A stretch of 64,000 nt of DNA from Bog-756 sp963769905 (GTDB taxonomy: Bacteria; Actinomycetota; Acidimicrobiia; Acidimicrobiales; RAAP-2). The notes under the pieces are model-generated. The model searched no databases. It was not told the DNA's origin and saw only the letters and a list, made by a program, of their open reading frames with translations. Location of the stretch: positions 1,612,001-1,676,000 of the forward strand of contig CAVYNG010000002.1 in assembly GCA_963769905.1 (NCBI GenBank), in the 5' to 3' direction. Made by a program: the position numbers and the translations under genes. This document shows, piece after piece, positions 35,673 through 43,667 of the stretch (positions are counted from its first letter, which is position 1; the number at the start of each line of letters is the position of its first letter).

Positions 35673-36275
35673 CTAACGCCTCTCCTCTTTGGTCATCTCC
35701 ACGAAGAGCCGATGCAGCCTACGGTCGGCGGTGAGCTCGGGGTGGAAGGCGGTCACCAACACCGCGCCCTGCCGGCAGACCACCGGGGTCCCGGAGTCAC
35801 CGGACCCCTCTTCGAGGCGAGCCAGCACTTCGACCCCGTCGCCCGCACTCTCCACGACCGGCGCCCTGATGAACACCGCATGCAGCGGCTCGCGGCCGAT
35901 CCGTTCGACCGCGAGGTCGCACTCGAACGACGCGACCTGTCGGCCGTAGCCGTTGCGCCGCACCGTGAGGTCGACGACCCCGAATCCCCGCTGGTCCTCG
36001 CGTCCGTCGAGCACGCGGTTTGCGAGCAGGATCATCCCGGCACAGGTGCCGAAGGCAGGTAGTCCGTCCGCGAGGGCAGAAGCCAGCGGCTCGTAGAGGC
36101 CCGACGACTGGAGCAGCAGCGAGAGCGTGGTCGACTCGCCGCCCGGCAGGACCACGCCGTCGATGCCGACGAGATCGCGAGCCGCGTGCAGCGGACGGAC
36201 CTCCTCGCCGAGCCCTTCGAAGGCCGCGGTGTGCTCGCGGACGTCGCCTTGCAGCGCCAGGACTCCGAGCGTCAT
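35673..36275 (-). CDS. pdxT: pyridoxal 5'-phosphate synthase glutaminase subunit PdxT
   Basis: PdxT (200 residues) releases ammonia from glutamine for PdxS. The class I glutaminase signatures are visible: LALQGDVREHTAAFE, LPGGESTTLSLLL, the nucleophile Cys in FGTCAGMILLA, and the His-Glu dyad in VTAFHPELTADRR. It follows pdxS by 24 bases. Confidence 0.96.
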   Translation of the reverse strand: MTLGVLALQGDVREHTAAFEGLGEEVRPLHAARDLVGIDGVVLPGGESTTLSLLLQSSGLYEPLASALADGLPAFGTCAGMILLANRVLDGREDQRGFGVVDLTVRRNGYGRQVASFECDLAVERIGREPLHAVFIRAPVVESAGDGVEVLARLEEGSGDSGTPVVCRQGAVLVTAFHPELTADRRLHRLFVEMTKEERR

Positions 36276-36299
36276 CGGAGTGGGCGCTTGGCGCGCCGG

Positions 36300-37199
36300 T
36301 TACCAGCCACGCTCGGCGAGACGGATGCCGAGCTCGCCCATCTCCTGTCCGGCCATGGCCGCACCGAGTCCGGTCGAGACCTTCGCCACGAGCGACGCAT
36401 CGGCGAAGTGAGCGGTCGCCTCGACGACGGCACGAGCCATGCGCGAAGGGTCCGCGCTCTTGAAGATCCCCGAGCCCACAAAAACCGCCTCGGCACCGAG
36501 CTGCATCACCAACGACGCGTCGGCCGGCGTCGCGATGCCGCCGGCGCAGAACAGCGGAACCGGAAGGCGTCCGGTCGAGGCGATCTCCTGTACCAGCCCG
36601 ATGGGGGCGGCGAGCTCTTTCGCCCACCCGTAGAGCTCCGCGGCGTCGGCCTGGGTGAGGCGGCTGATGTCGCCCCGGATCGAACGGAGATGGCCGACTG
36701 CCTCGACCACGTTGCCGGTCCCCGCCTCCCCCTTCGAGCGGATCATCGCGGCACCTTCCGAGATGCGGCGGAGCGCCTCGCCGAGATTGGTCGCGCCGCA
36801 GACGAAGGGGACCTCGAAGGGCCATTTGTCGATGTGGTGTGCCTCGTCGGCGGGGGTGAGGACCTCGCTCTCGTCGATGTAGTCGACACCGAGCGCCTCG
36901 AGCACCTGCGCCTCGGCGAAGTGCCCGATGCGGGCCTTCGCCATCACCGGGACGGTCACCGCGGCCTTGATGCCCTCGATGAGCGCCGGGTCGCTCATCC
37001 GGGCAACCCCGCCGTCGCGCCGGATGTCTGCCGGCACCCGCTCGAGGGCCATGACCGCGACGGCACCCGCGTCCTCGGCCACCTTGGCCTGCTCGGCATC
37101 GACCACGTCCATGATCACGCCACCGCGGAGCATCTCCGCGAGCCCCCGCTTGACGGTGAAAGTGCCTGTCGGCCGCGGGTTCCCGGCTGCATCGCTCAT
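36300..37199 (-). CDS. pdxS: pyridoxal 5'-phosphate synthase subunit PdxS
   Basis: PdxS (299 residues) builds PLP from ribose 5-phosphate, glyceraldehyde 3-phosphate and ammonia. Conserved blocks include KRGLAEMLRGGVIMDVVDAE, VMALERVPADIRRDGGVARM, VMAKARIGHFAEAQVLEALG, YIDESEVLTPADEAHHIDK and LPVPLFCAGGIATPADASLV. TAGGAT ends six bases before the ATG and there is no Shine-Dalgarno, the pattern of a leaderless actinobacterial message. The gene therefore probably has its own promoter in the 51-base gap after yceI. Confidence 0.97.
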   Translation of the reverse strand: MSDAAGNPRPTGTFTVKRGLAEMLRGGVIMDVVDAEQAKVAEDAGAVAVMALERVPADIRRDGGVARMSDPALIEGIKAAVTVPVMAKARIGHFAEAQVLEALGVDYIDESEVLTPADEAHHIDKWPFEVPFVCGATNLGEALRRISEGAAMIRSKGEAGTGNVVEAVGHLRSIRGDISRLTQADAAELYGWAKELAAPIGLVQEIASTGRLPVPLFCAGGIATPADASLVMQLGAEAVFVGSGIFKSADPSRMARAVVEATAHFADASLVAKVSTGLGAAMAGQEMGELGIRLAERGW

Positions 37200-37250
37200 G
37201 GATTCATCCTACTCCCGGGCGTTGCAGCGGCCCGCGGGCCCCAGGCGTGC

Positions 37251-37832
37251 TTACGCCTGGAGCACCGCCTCGGCCTCGATCTCGATGTCGACCTTCTTGC
37301 CGACCACGAGACCTCCTGCGTCCATGACTGCGTTGAACGCCACGCCGAACTCCTCGCGGTCGATCGACGTCGTGGCGGTGAACCCCACCCGCAGGTTGCC
37401 GTAGGGATCGCGCACCGCGCCTTCGAAGACCGTGTGCAGGGTGACCGGCCGGGTAACCCCGCGGATGGTGAGGTCGCCGTCGACCTCCCACTCGCCATTG
37501 CCCGACGGCCGGACCGCGGTGCTCACGAAGGACCACTTGGGATGGTTCTCCACGTCGAAGAAGTCGTTGCTCCGGAGGTGGTTGTCGCGGTTCTCGTCGC
37601 GGGTGTCGACACTCGAGGCGTCGATGGTCACCTGGACCTTCGAGTCGAGCGGCTCGTCGCCGACGACGAGACTTCCCTCGAAGGTGTTGAGCCCACCCCG
37701 TACCTTCGACACCGCCATGTGCCGAACGGCGAACCCGAGCCGGGTGTGCGCCGGGTCGAGCACGTAGGTGCCGGACGGGGGGTACTCGATGCCGTCGATC
37801 GTCCTGGCTGTGGCCTCTACCTGTGTTGCCAT
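37251..37832 (-). CDS. YceI family protein
   Basis: A 193-residue lipocalin-like YceI protein: SGTYVLDPAHTRLGFAVRHM, VRGGLNTFEGSLVVGDEPL, SSVDTRDENRDNHLRSNDFF and LTIRGVTRPVTLHTVFEG. Members bind isoprenoid chains. No signal peptide is visible, so it is probably cytosolic. ATG 37832 has CGGAG seven bases upstream; the same frame extends to 37922, but that part overlaps the promoter and operator. It is divergent from the MarR gene and probably repressed by it. Confidence 0.92.
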   Translation of the reverse strand: MATQVEATARTIDGIEYPPSGTYVLDPAHTRLGFAVRHMAVSKVRGGLNTFEGSLVVGDEPLDSKVQVTIDASSVDTRDENRDNHLRSNDFFDVENHPKWSFVSTAVRPSGNGEWEVDGDLTIRGVTRPVTLHTVFEGAVRDPYGNLRVGFTATTSIDREEFGVAFNAVMDAGGLVVGKKVDIEIEAEAVLQA

Positions 37833-37891
37833 GTCTGTTCTCCGATCCGCTCCTGGGGCTCCTCGGCCGTACCGGTCTTCGCAGCCCGCTT

Positions 37892-37933
37892 TACTTGCCA
37901 ACGCAAGTATATCAGAGATCATTGACTACGCAA
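37892..37933 (-). promoter_or_regulatory. yceI promoter with overlapping MarR-type palindromic operator
   Basis: TACTTGC-CAAC-GCAAGTA (37892-37909) is a perfect 7-base inverted repeat. On the minus strand TTGCGT (37933-37928), a 16-base spacer and TATACT (37911-37906) make a good -35/-10 pair for yceI, and the palindrome covers the -10 and the likely start of transcription. A MarR-type dimer bound there would block yceI. The tract is AT-rich compared with its surroundings. Confidence 0.75.
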
Positions 37934-37965
37934 CTAATTCTTTGCTCCTCCTGTACACTGACCGC

Positions 37966-38478
37966 ATGGTGGATGCGACCAGGGTGGACGACGGGCGGCT
38001 GACCACGGTCGGGCTGCTCTTCGAGTCGGCTGCGGGCCTCCGCCGGCTCCTCGAGCGCACCTTCGAATTCGAGCGCTCGATCTCGGCACCCTCCCTCGAC
38101 GTGCTCATCCGACTCGCCCGTACCCCGGGCGGAGCGCTCCGGATGAGCGAGCTCGCGGCGCAGACCTCCCTCACCCCGAGCGGGCTCACCCGCTCGGTGG
38201 ACCGCCTCCAGGAGCAGGGCCTGGTGAAACGTGAGTCCTGCTCGGAAGACCGGCGCGGCGCGTTTGCGGTGTTGACCGCGGACGGTCAGGCGCTCATGGA
38301 CCGGGCGATCCCCGGGCACATCGCCCAGGTGGGGCAGGTCCTCGAGCGCCTCTTCACGCCCGAGGAGGAGCGGACCTTCGAGGAGCTCCTCCGCCGGATG
38401 CGGGACTACGTGCTCGAGGCGAACAGCTCGTGCGGCGGCGGCGCCGACGAGGGTGGAGGCTGCCCCGGAGACGAATGA
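37966..38478 (+). CDS. MarR family transcriptional regulator
   Basis: A 170-residue winged-helix regulator: SAPSLDVLIRLARTPGGALR, recognition helix LAAQTSLTPSGLTRSVDRLQ and wing QGLVKRESCSEDRRGAFAVL. Start at ATG 37966; TACACT ends six bases before it and there is no Shine-Dalgarno, so the mRNA is probably leaderless. Divergence from yceI with a perfect palindrome between them points to local control. The C-terminal residues SSCGGGADEGGGCPGDE contain two cysteines that could be redox-active, an inference only. It converges with the M48 peptidase gene, 21 bases away. Confidence 0.92.
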   Translation: MVDATRVDDGRLTTVGLLFESAAGLRRLLERTFEFERSISAPSLDVLIRLARTPGGALRMSELAAQTSLTPSGLTRSVDRLQEQGLVKRESCSEDRRGAFAVLTADGQALMDRAIPGHIAQVGQVLERLFTPEEERTFEELLRRMRDYVLEANSSCGGGADEGGGCPGDE

Positions 38479-38499
38479 TCGTCGGGACGGCTCCCGGAT

Positions 38500-39648
38500 C
38501 TACTGGAGCGAGAGGGCTGCGGCCCGCACCCGGGTGTCGTCCAGGCTCCCCTCGATCGGCTCGGGGGGCGCCGACCCGGCCAACGGGTCGATCCAGAGCC
38601 ACCGGGTGAGCGCAGCCATTCGTCCGTTTCCGGGCGGCCACGGCGACGAGGTGACCGGGTGATCGGTCATCGATTCCAGCGCAGAGGCCAGCCCCGGCGG
38701 GTAGCGCACGATCGTGGCCGCTCGCTGATCGGCCCCGTATTCGCGGCCAGGGCCGACGAGCCTGTGCACCAGCCTCGCTCCGACGGCGCTGCCCTTGACC
38801 ACGCTCCAGGGCAGCGCGAAGAAGACCGCTACCGCGGCGAGCATCGGGTCGTGCCGCTTGACGTGGACGAGCTCGTGAGCGAGAACCCCTTCGAGCTGCA
38901 CCAACGTGAGTGACTCGTCGAGCCCGGCGGTCACGACGAGGGCGGTCGAGCGAAGGTCGTGCCCGACGGACATGGCGTTCGGCACCGGGCTGTCGACCAC
39001 GCGGATCTCCGGAACCGGAAGGCCCATGGTGGCGCAGAGGCCATCGACCAGGTTGTACACCCGGGGCTGTTCCGACTCGCGACAGGCGCGGGCGCCGACC
39101 GAGCGCGCCAGCACCTTCGGTCCGCGGCGCCAGACCAGCGACGAACCGATCGCAGAGACCGCGACGAAGGCACAGAGCCCCACCAGCGCCAGGCCCACGG
39201 CGACGAGGACGAGGCCGACGAGCAGCCCGAGCACCAGCCAGGGCAGGACACAGAGGGCCACCGCGCGCCGGCGGTTGGCCTGGACGGCGAGGGAATCGTC
39301 GGTCGACTCGGCGGTGCGCTCGAGCACGGTGACTGCCCCTGCCGGCCCGGCGACCGGTGTCGCGACACCCTCCACCTGCGCAGCTGCCTTCCTCCCCGAG
39401 TTCCCCGACTTGCCGGACCTGCCCGAGTTGCGCGAGTTGCCCGAATTACCCGACTTCCTCGAACTACCGGAGCCCGCGGGTCGAGCGGCGGAATTGCCTC
39501 CCCCACTCCCGGCAGGGCCCCGCGAACCTGCCGCAGCGCGTGGGGAGGTGCCCGATCCGGTGCCCCCACCGCCGCGTCCCCGCCCCCGGCGGCGGCGCCG
39601 CTGACCACCTGACGCGGGCCGATTCCGCGGTTCGGGCCGATCGCTCAT
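38500..39648 (-). CDS. M48 family membrane metallopeptidase (HtpX/Ste24-like)
   Basis: A 382-residue membrane zinc protease. After a 75-residue low-complexity, basic leader rich in Arg/Gly and then repeated Ser-Gly-Asn (SRKSGNSGNSRNSGRSGKSG) come two membrane spans (VALCVLPWLVLGLLVGLVL; LVGLCAFVAVSAIGSSLVW). The M48 core follows: SPVPNAMSVGHDLRSTALVV, the HExxH motif VLAHELVHVKRHD and the third ligand region REYGADQRAATIV. The leader would lie in the cytosol. It starts 22 bases after the pimA stop, so it belongs to the PIM operon by position. Confidence 0.9.
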   Translation of the reverse strand: MSDRPEPRNRPASGGQRRRRRGRGRGGGGTGSGTSPRAAAGSRGPAGSGGGNSAARPAGSGSSRKSGNSGNSRNSGRSGKSGNSGRKAAAQVEGVATPVAGPAGAVTVLERTAESTDDSLAVQANRRRAVALCVLPWLVLGLLVGLVLVAVGLALVGLCAFVAVSAIGSSLVWRRGPKVLARSVGARACRESEQPRVYNLVDGLCATMGLPVPEIRVVDSPVPNAMSVGHDLRSTALVVTAGLDESLTLVQLEGVLAHELVHVKRHDPMLAAVAVFFALPWSVVKGSAVGARLVHRLVGPGREYGADQRAATIVRYPPGLASALESMTDHPVTSSPWPPGNGRMAALTRWLWIDPLAGSAPPEPIEGSLDDTRVRAAALSLQ

Positions 39649-39670
39649 GGTCTGTGCAGTGTAGGGCCGC

Positions 39671-40897
39671 TCATCTGCCGGGCCCTGCCACCACCGACAG
39701 GTACAGGGCCTCGTAGCGCTCCGCGAGGCGGTCCATCGACCACTGCTCGGCCCGGGCCGCGGCCGACTCGAGCCATCGGCGGCGGCCGCCGTCGACGTCG
39801 ACCGCCGGGCTACCCGCTCCGCCATCAGACGCCCCACCCGGTGGCCCAACGGACCGCGAGATCGCCAGCTGGCCGGCGAGCACCCCGTCGAGAGCTCCGA
39901 CCAAGGCTTCCACGTCACCGGGCGCCACCAGCACCGCGTGACCACCCGCCGCATCGCGATATCCCTCGATGTCGCTCGCGACGACGACCGCGCGTGCAGC
40001 CATGGCTTCGAGCAGCACCATCCCGAACGATTCGCCGGCGAGGGACGGGGCGCAGACGAGGTCGGCCGCGGCGAGGCGGCGGTTCTTCTCGCCCTCGGTG
40101 AGCACCCCGAGCCAGTGGCGGTCCTCGCTCTCGGGATAGCGGTGTCGGAGGGTGTCGGTGAGTGGCCCGTCGCCGGCGATCCAGAGCACCGGGCGGCTCC
40201 GAGAGGGGCCACATCGCGGCCCGCCTCGTGCCAGCAAGCGGTCGAAGGCTTCGAGGAGCACCTCCAATCCCTTGCGCGCCTCGTGGCGTCCGAGGAAGAA
40301 GAGCGCGCGCCGGTCGGTCGGCCAGGGATCGCTCGAGCGCAGCCGTTCGATCTCGATCCCGTTGAACAAGACTTCGTAATGGCCGCCGAGGGCGCTCGCC
40401 GCGGTGGTACGGGCGGCGTCGGAGACCGCGCACCGCACCGCGAGCCGCCGCGCCATCGGGGCGGTGAGCGGTCGCAGCAGCGAGTACCACGCGCTCGCCC
40501 CGCTTCGGTGGAAAGTGCCGACGAGCGGGCGACGCGGATGCCCGGCGAGCAGGAGATACGAGAGGCCCGGGGCGAAGGGCTCGTGGAGGTGGACGACATC
40601 CGGTGCGAACGCCCGGATCGTGCGTGACGATCGGGCGGCGGCGCGCAGAGAGAACGACACCGGTGCGACCGATCCGTTCGACCGCACGGACATCGAGCGG
40701 CCGGAGGGCTCGAACTCGATCCCCTGGGGGGCGTCCCCAGGGTGGTCGAGGGGGGCGAACAGGACTGCACGGTGGCCCCGCGCCTCGAGCGTCCTGGTGA
40801 GCCCGACCGCCTGGCTCTGGACTCCTCCGGGCCGCGAGAGGCTGTAGGGACACACCGTCGCCACCCGGAGCGTCGTGCCCGGAGAGTCGGCGCCCAC
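39671..40897 (-). CDS. pimA: GT4 glycosyltransferase, phosphatidyl-myo-inositol mannosyltransferase (PimA-like)
   Basis: Predicted to transfer mannose from GDP-mannose to phosphatidylinositol at the inner face of the membrane, the first PIM step. It matches PimA features: VATVCPYSLSRPGGVQSQAV at the N-terminus, VVHLHEPFAPGLSYLLLAG, FNGIEIERLRSS, FLGRHEARKGLEVLLEAFD and the GT4 motif APSLAGESFGMVLLEAMAA. The assignment also rests on the neighbours pgsA and patA. GTG 40897 lies 8 bases after the diguanylate cyclase stop; an ATG at 40945, overlapping that gene, is the alternative. Confidence 0.88.
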   Translation of the reverse strand: MGADSPGTTLRVATVCPYSLSRPGGVQSQAVGLTRTLEARGHRAVLFAPLDHPGDAPQGIEFEPSGRSMSVRSNGSVAPVSFSLRAAARSSRTIRAFAPDVVHLHEPFAPGLSYLLLAGHPRRPLVGTFHRSGASAWYSLLRPLTAPMARRLAVRCAVSDAARTTAASALGGHYEVLFNGIEIERLRSSDPWPTDRRALFFLGRHEARKGLEVLLEAFDRLLARGGPRCGPSRSRPVLWIAGDGPLTDTLRHRYPESEDRHWLGVLTEGEKNRRLAAADLVCAPSLAGESFGMVLLEAMAARAVVVASDIEGYRDAAGGHAVLVAPGDVEALVGALDGVLAGQLAISRSVGPPGGASDGGAGSPAVDVDGGRRRWLESAAARAEQWSMDRLAERYEALYLSVVAGPGR

Positions 40898-40905
40898 CTC
40901 GCCGT

Positions 40906-42741
40906 TCAGTCCGTCATGGAACGCCGCTCGCGGCGGCGGCTCCATTTCACCCCGTACATCGCGTCGTCCGCCCGGCTCAACAACCGCGACGGATCGGTGT
41001 CCGGATTGTCGGCGAAGACCCCGCCAACCGAGGCCAGCGCACCAAGGGTGCGCCCGTCGATCCGGTAGGGCCGCGCCAACGCGGTCGAGATCCGGTCCGC
41101 GATACTGAGCATCTCGTCCTCGCCGTTCTCCACGTCGCAGACGACGACGAACTCGTCGCCGCCGAGCCGCGCGACCATGTCGGACGGTCGCACGATCGAC
41201 AGCAGGCGGCGCGCGACCGCCACCAGCATGTCGTCGCCCACGTCGTGACCGAAGACGTCGTTGATCTCCTTGAACTCGTCGAGGTCCAGCAGGAAGACCG
41301 CGACACCCGGGCCCTGCCCGACCCCCGCCTCGGAGGGCGGGCCACTGGCCAGGGCGTCGATCGCCTCCTGCAGGCGTGCGGCGAGCAGCGTCCGGTTGGC
41401 AAGTCCGGTCAGCGGGTCGTGCATCGCGAGCTCGGAGAGACGCTCCTCGTTGAGCTTCTGCTCGGTCACGTCGTGCATGGCGACCACCGCACCGAGCAGC
41501 CACCCGTCGTCGTCGAGAAGCGGTTGGCCGTTGACGCTCACCTTGTGCAGCTCGCCGTCCTCCGACTCGAGGAGGACCTCGAGATCGCGGAGTCGGCGGC
41601 CGGACATGGCCTGGAGCAGTGGGTTCTCCTCCGCCGCGAGCTCTTCGCCGTCGGGCCACCTGAGCGGTCGGGTCGACGGGACCGACTCGAGCTCTTCGTC
41701 GTCGGGGAATCCGTGCAGGCGCCGCGCGGCAGGGTTGAAGACCGTGATCCTGGCGTCGGCGTCGCAGGCGACGATGCCCTCGTCGAGCGTGTCGAGGAGC
41801 ACCTGGAGGAACTGCTCGCCACGGTGGAGCTCTGTGGTGGCCTGGCGGACCGCGGTCACGTCCATCAGCGACACCACCACGCCGGCGACCGTTCCTTCGG
41901 GCGATCGCACGGCCTGCGCGTTCAGGTGCACCCACATGGTCGGACGCCCGGGCCGGCGGACTCCGAGCACCACACCGACCAGCCGGCGACCGAACCGGAG
42001 GCACGGCTCGAGCGGATCGTCGCCGGGCACGATCTCTTCGCCGTTCGCGTCGAGCACCTCGACACCGCGTTGGGGTGCGGACGCGAGCACCTCCACGAAC
42101 GGACGACCGAGTACCCGCACGCGGGGAGCGTCGAACATGATCTCGAAGGACTCGTTGACCCGGAGGACGGTGCCGTCGGCGTCGACCAGCACCACGCCGT
42201 CGGCCAACGAGTCGATCACCACCGACTGGACCTCGTCGACGTCGTGGATGCGCCGTTCGAGCTCCCTCCGTTCGGTGACGTCGCGGAGGCTGACGACGAT
42301 GCCACCCATCGGATCGTCGAGGTGGTTGACGGCGATCAGCTCGAGGTCGACCGGAACACCGTCGGCGCGGAGGGTCTGCATCTCGAGGGAGATGGTCAGT
42401 CGGCGGCGGGCGACCAGGTCGTCGAAGAGCGCGCGGACCGGTTCGACGCTGAACGAGTCGAGCAGCGCGAAGGCGTCCGTGCCGATCGCGTCGTCGACCG
42501 GGTAGCCGAGAAGCCGCTCAGCGGACGCGCTCACGAACCGGAAGCGCCCGTCGGCGTCGAGAACGACAACCACGTCGAATTCGGGCTCGGCCACCGTGCG
42601 GAATTGCGGCAGATCGGGACGGTCACCGTTCGTCGATGCCACCTCGAATGACGGGACCGGGAAGGCGCGCCGGCGCAGGACGGATGTGCTCGGCGGCTCG
42701 AAGGTACCGCCGGACAACGGCCGGCTCTCGAACTTGGTCAT
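40906..42741 (-). CDS. PAS-PAS-PAS-GGDEF diguanylate cyclase
   Basis: A cytosolic 611-residue signalling enzyme predicted to make cyclic di-GMP. Three PAS domains (about residues 50-165, 170-290 and 300-420) are marked by FRFVSASAERLLGYP, VLRVNESFEIMFDAP and ITVFNPAARRLHGFP, each followed by a PAC-like DVT. The cyclase domain has DPLTGLANRTLLAARLQEA and an intact GGDEF at 527-531, with the inhibitory I-site RPSD at 518-521. No EAL domain and no membrane span are visible. The ATG overlaps the acyltransferase stop (ATGA) and pimA follows within 8 bases, so it is translated inside the PIM operon, where mycobacteria have no such gene. Confidence 0.93.
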   Translation of the reverse strand: MTKFESRPLSGGTFEPPSTSVLRRRAFPVPSFEVASTNGDRPDLPQFRTVAEPEFDVVVVLDADGRFRFVSASAERLLGYPVDDAIGTDAFALLDSFSVEPVRALFDDLVARRRLTISLEMQTLRADGVPVDLELIAVNHLDDPMGGIVVSLRDVTERRELERRIHDVDEVQSVVIDSLADGVVLVDADGTVLRVNESFEIMFDAPRVRVLGRPFVEVLASAPQRGVEVLDANGEEIVPGDDPLEPCLRFGRRLVGVVLGVRRPGRPTMWVHLNAQAVRSPEGTVAGVVVSLMDVTAVRQATTELHRGEQFLQVLLDTLDEGIVACDADARITVFNPAARRLHGFPDDEELESVPSTRPLRWPDGEELAAEENPLLQAMSGRRLRDLEVLLESEDGELHKVSVNGQPLLDDDGWLLGAVVAMHDVTEQKLNEERLSELAMHDPLTGLANRTLLAARLQEAIDALASGPPSEAGVGQGPGVAVFLLDLDEFKEINDVFGHDVGDDMLVAVARRLLSIVRPSDMVARLGGDEFVVVCDVENGEDEMLSIADRISTALARPYRIDGRTLGALASVGGVFADNPDTDPSRLLSRADDAMYGVKWSRRRERRSMTD

Positions 42742-43637
42742 CGCGGTTCGGGCTCGCGGTCCGAGGTCCAGAGCGGCTGGAAGACGTGCCACTGATCGGG
42801 GGCCCGCCGGATGAGACCTTCGAAGCGCGTGGCGATCTCCTGGGTGAGGCGAGCGATGTCGGATCGCAGCGTCCCCCGGCGGGTCGTGTCGAGCGGCTCC
42901 TCGACGACGCCGCGGTGCTCGAAGCCGGGGCCGCTGTAGACGGCGCCGGTCACGAGTCTTGCTCCTGTCCGCAGCGCGAGCGTCGCAGATCCGGCCGGCA
43001 TGGTCGTCTTCTCCCCGAAGAACTCGACGTCCACACCGTTGCCCTCGATGTCGCGGTCGCCGAGCAGACCGACAAGGCCCCCGCGTCGCAGGGTCCCGAC
43101 GATCGCGCTCCCCGACCCCGGGCCGAGCGGCACGATGGTCAAGCCCATCGCGGCCCGCTGCTCGACGAAGAAGTCGAAGAGCTCGGGAGGATCCAGTCGC
43201 TCGGCCACCGAGGTCATCGGCAGTCCCTGGGACGCGAGGAAGGCTCCTCCGTACTCCCAGCTGCCAACGTGCGGTAGTGCCATGATGACGCCCTTGCCGA
43301 GGGCGATGCCCTCCACCAGGTGGTGCAGGCCCTGGACGTAGGTCCTCTGCACCACTTCGCTCTGCGGCGTGGTTCCGAGCCGAGCCCCTTCCACCCAGTA
43401 GCGAGCGTAGGCCCGAAACGAACGGTGCGCCCATCGTTCGAGGACGGCCGCGTCGCCGGCGTCGGCGCCGAGCACGCGGCGAAGGTTGACCGAGATCATC
43501 TCCCGCTGGGTGGGGCGGACGCGGAAGAGGACGTCGCCGACGACGTTGGCGACGGCGAGCGCGGCGGGCTCCGGCAGGGCTGCGAGGCCGCGACCGAGCG
43601 TCTTGTAGGTGCGGAAGACGATACGCCCCTTGTTCAC
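42738..43637 (-). CDS. patA: phosphatidylinositol mannoside acyltransferase (PatA-like, LpxL/HtrB family)
   Basis: A 299-residue membrane-associated acyltransferase of the LpxL family. The H(x4)E motif lies in LPHVGSWEYGG (H123, E128). Further blocks are PTQREMISVNLRRVLG, SVAERLDPPELFDFFVEQR, LGDRDIEGNGVDVEFFGEK and AGSATLALRTGARLVTGAV. Between pgsA and pimA this is expected to be the enzyme that acylates the mannose of PIM. It starts 30 bases after pgsA. Confidence 0.9.
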   Translation of the reverse strand: MNKGRIVFRTYKTLGRGLAALPEPAALAVANVVGDVLFRVRPTQREMISVNLRRVLGADAGDAAVLERWAHRSFRAYARYWVEGARLGTTPQSEVVQRTYVQGLHHLVEGIALGKGVIMALPHVGSWEYGGAFLASQGLPMTSVAERLDPPELFDFFVEQRAAMGLTIVPLGPGSGSAIVGTLRRGGLVGLLGDRDIEGNGVDVEFFGEKTTMPAGSATLALRTGARLVTGAVYSGPGFEHRGVVEEPLDTTRRGTLRSDIARLTQEIATRFEGLIRRAPDQWHVFQPLWTSDREPEPR

Positions 43638-43667
43638 GGGTCCACCAGCGAGGCGGCGGGGAGTCGC

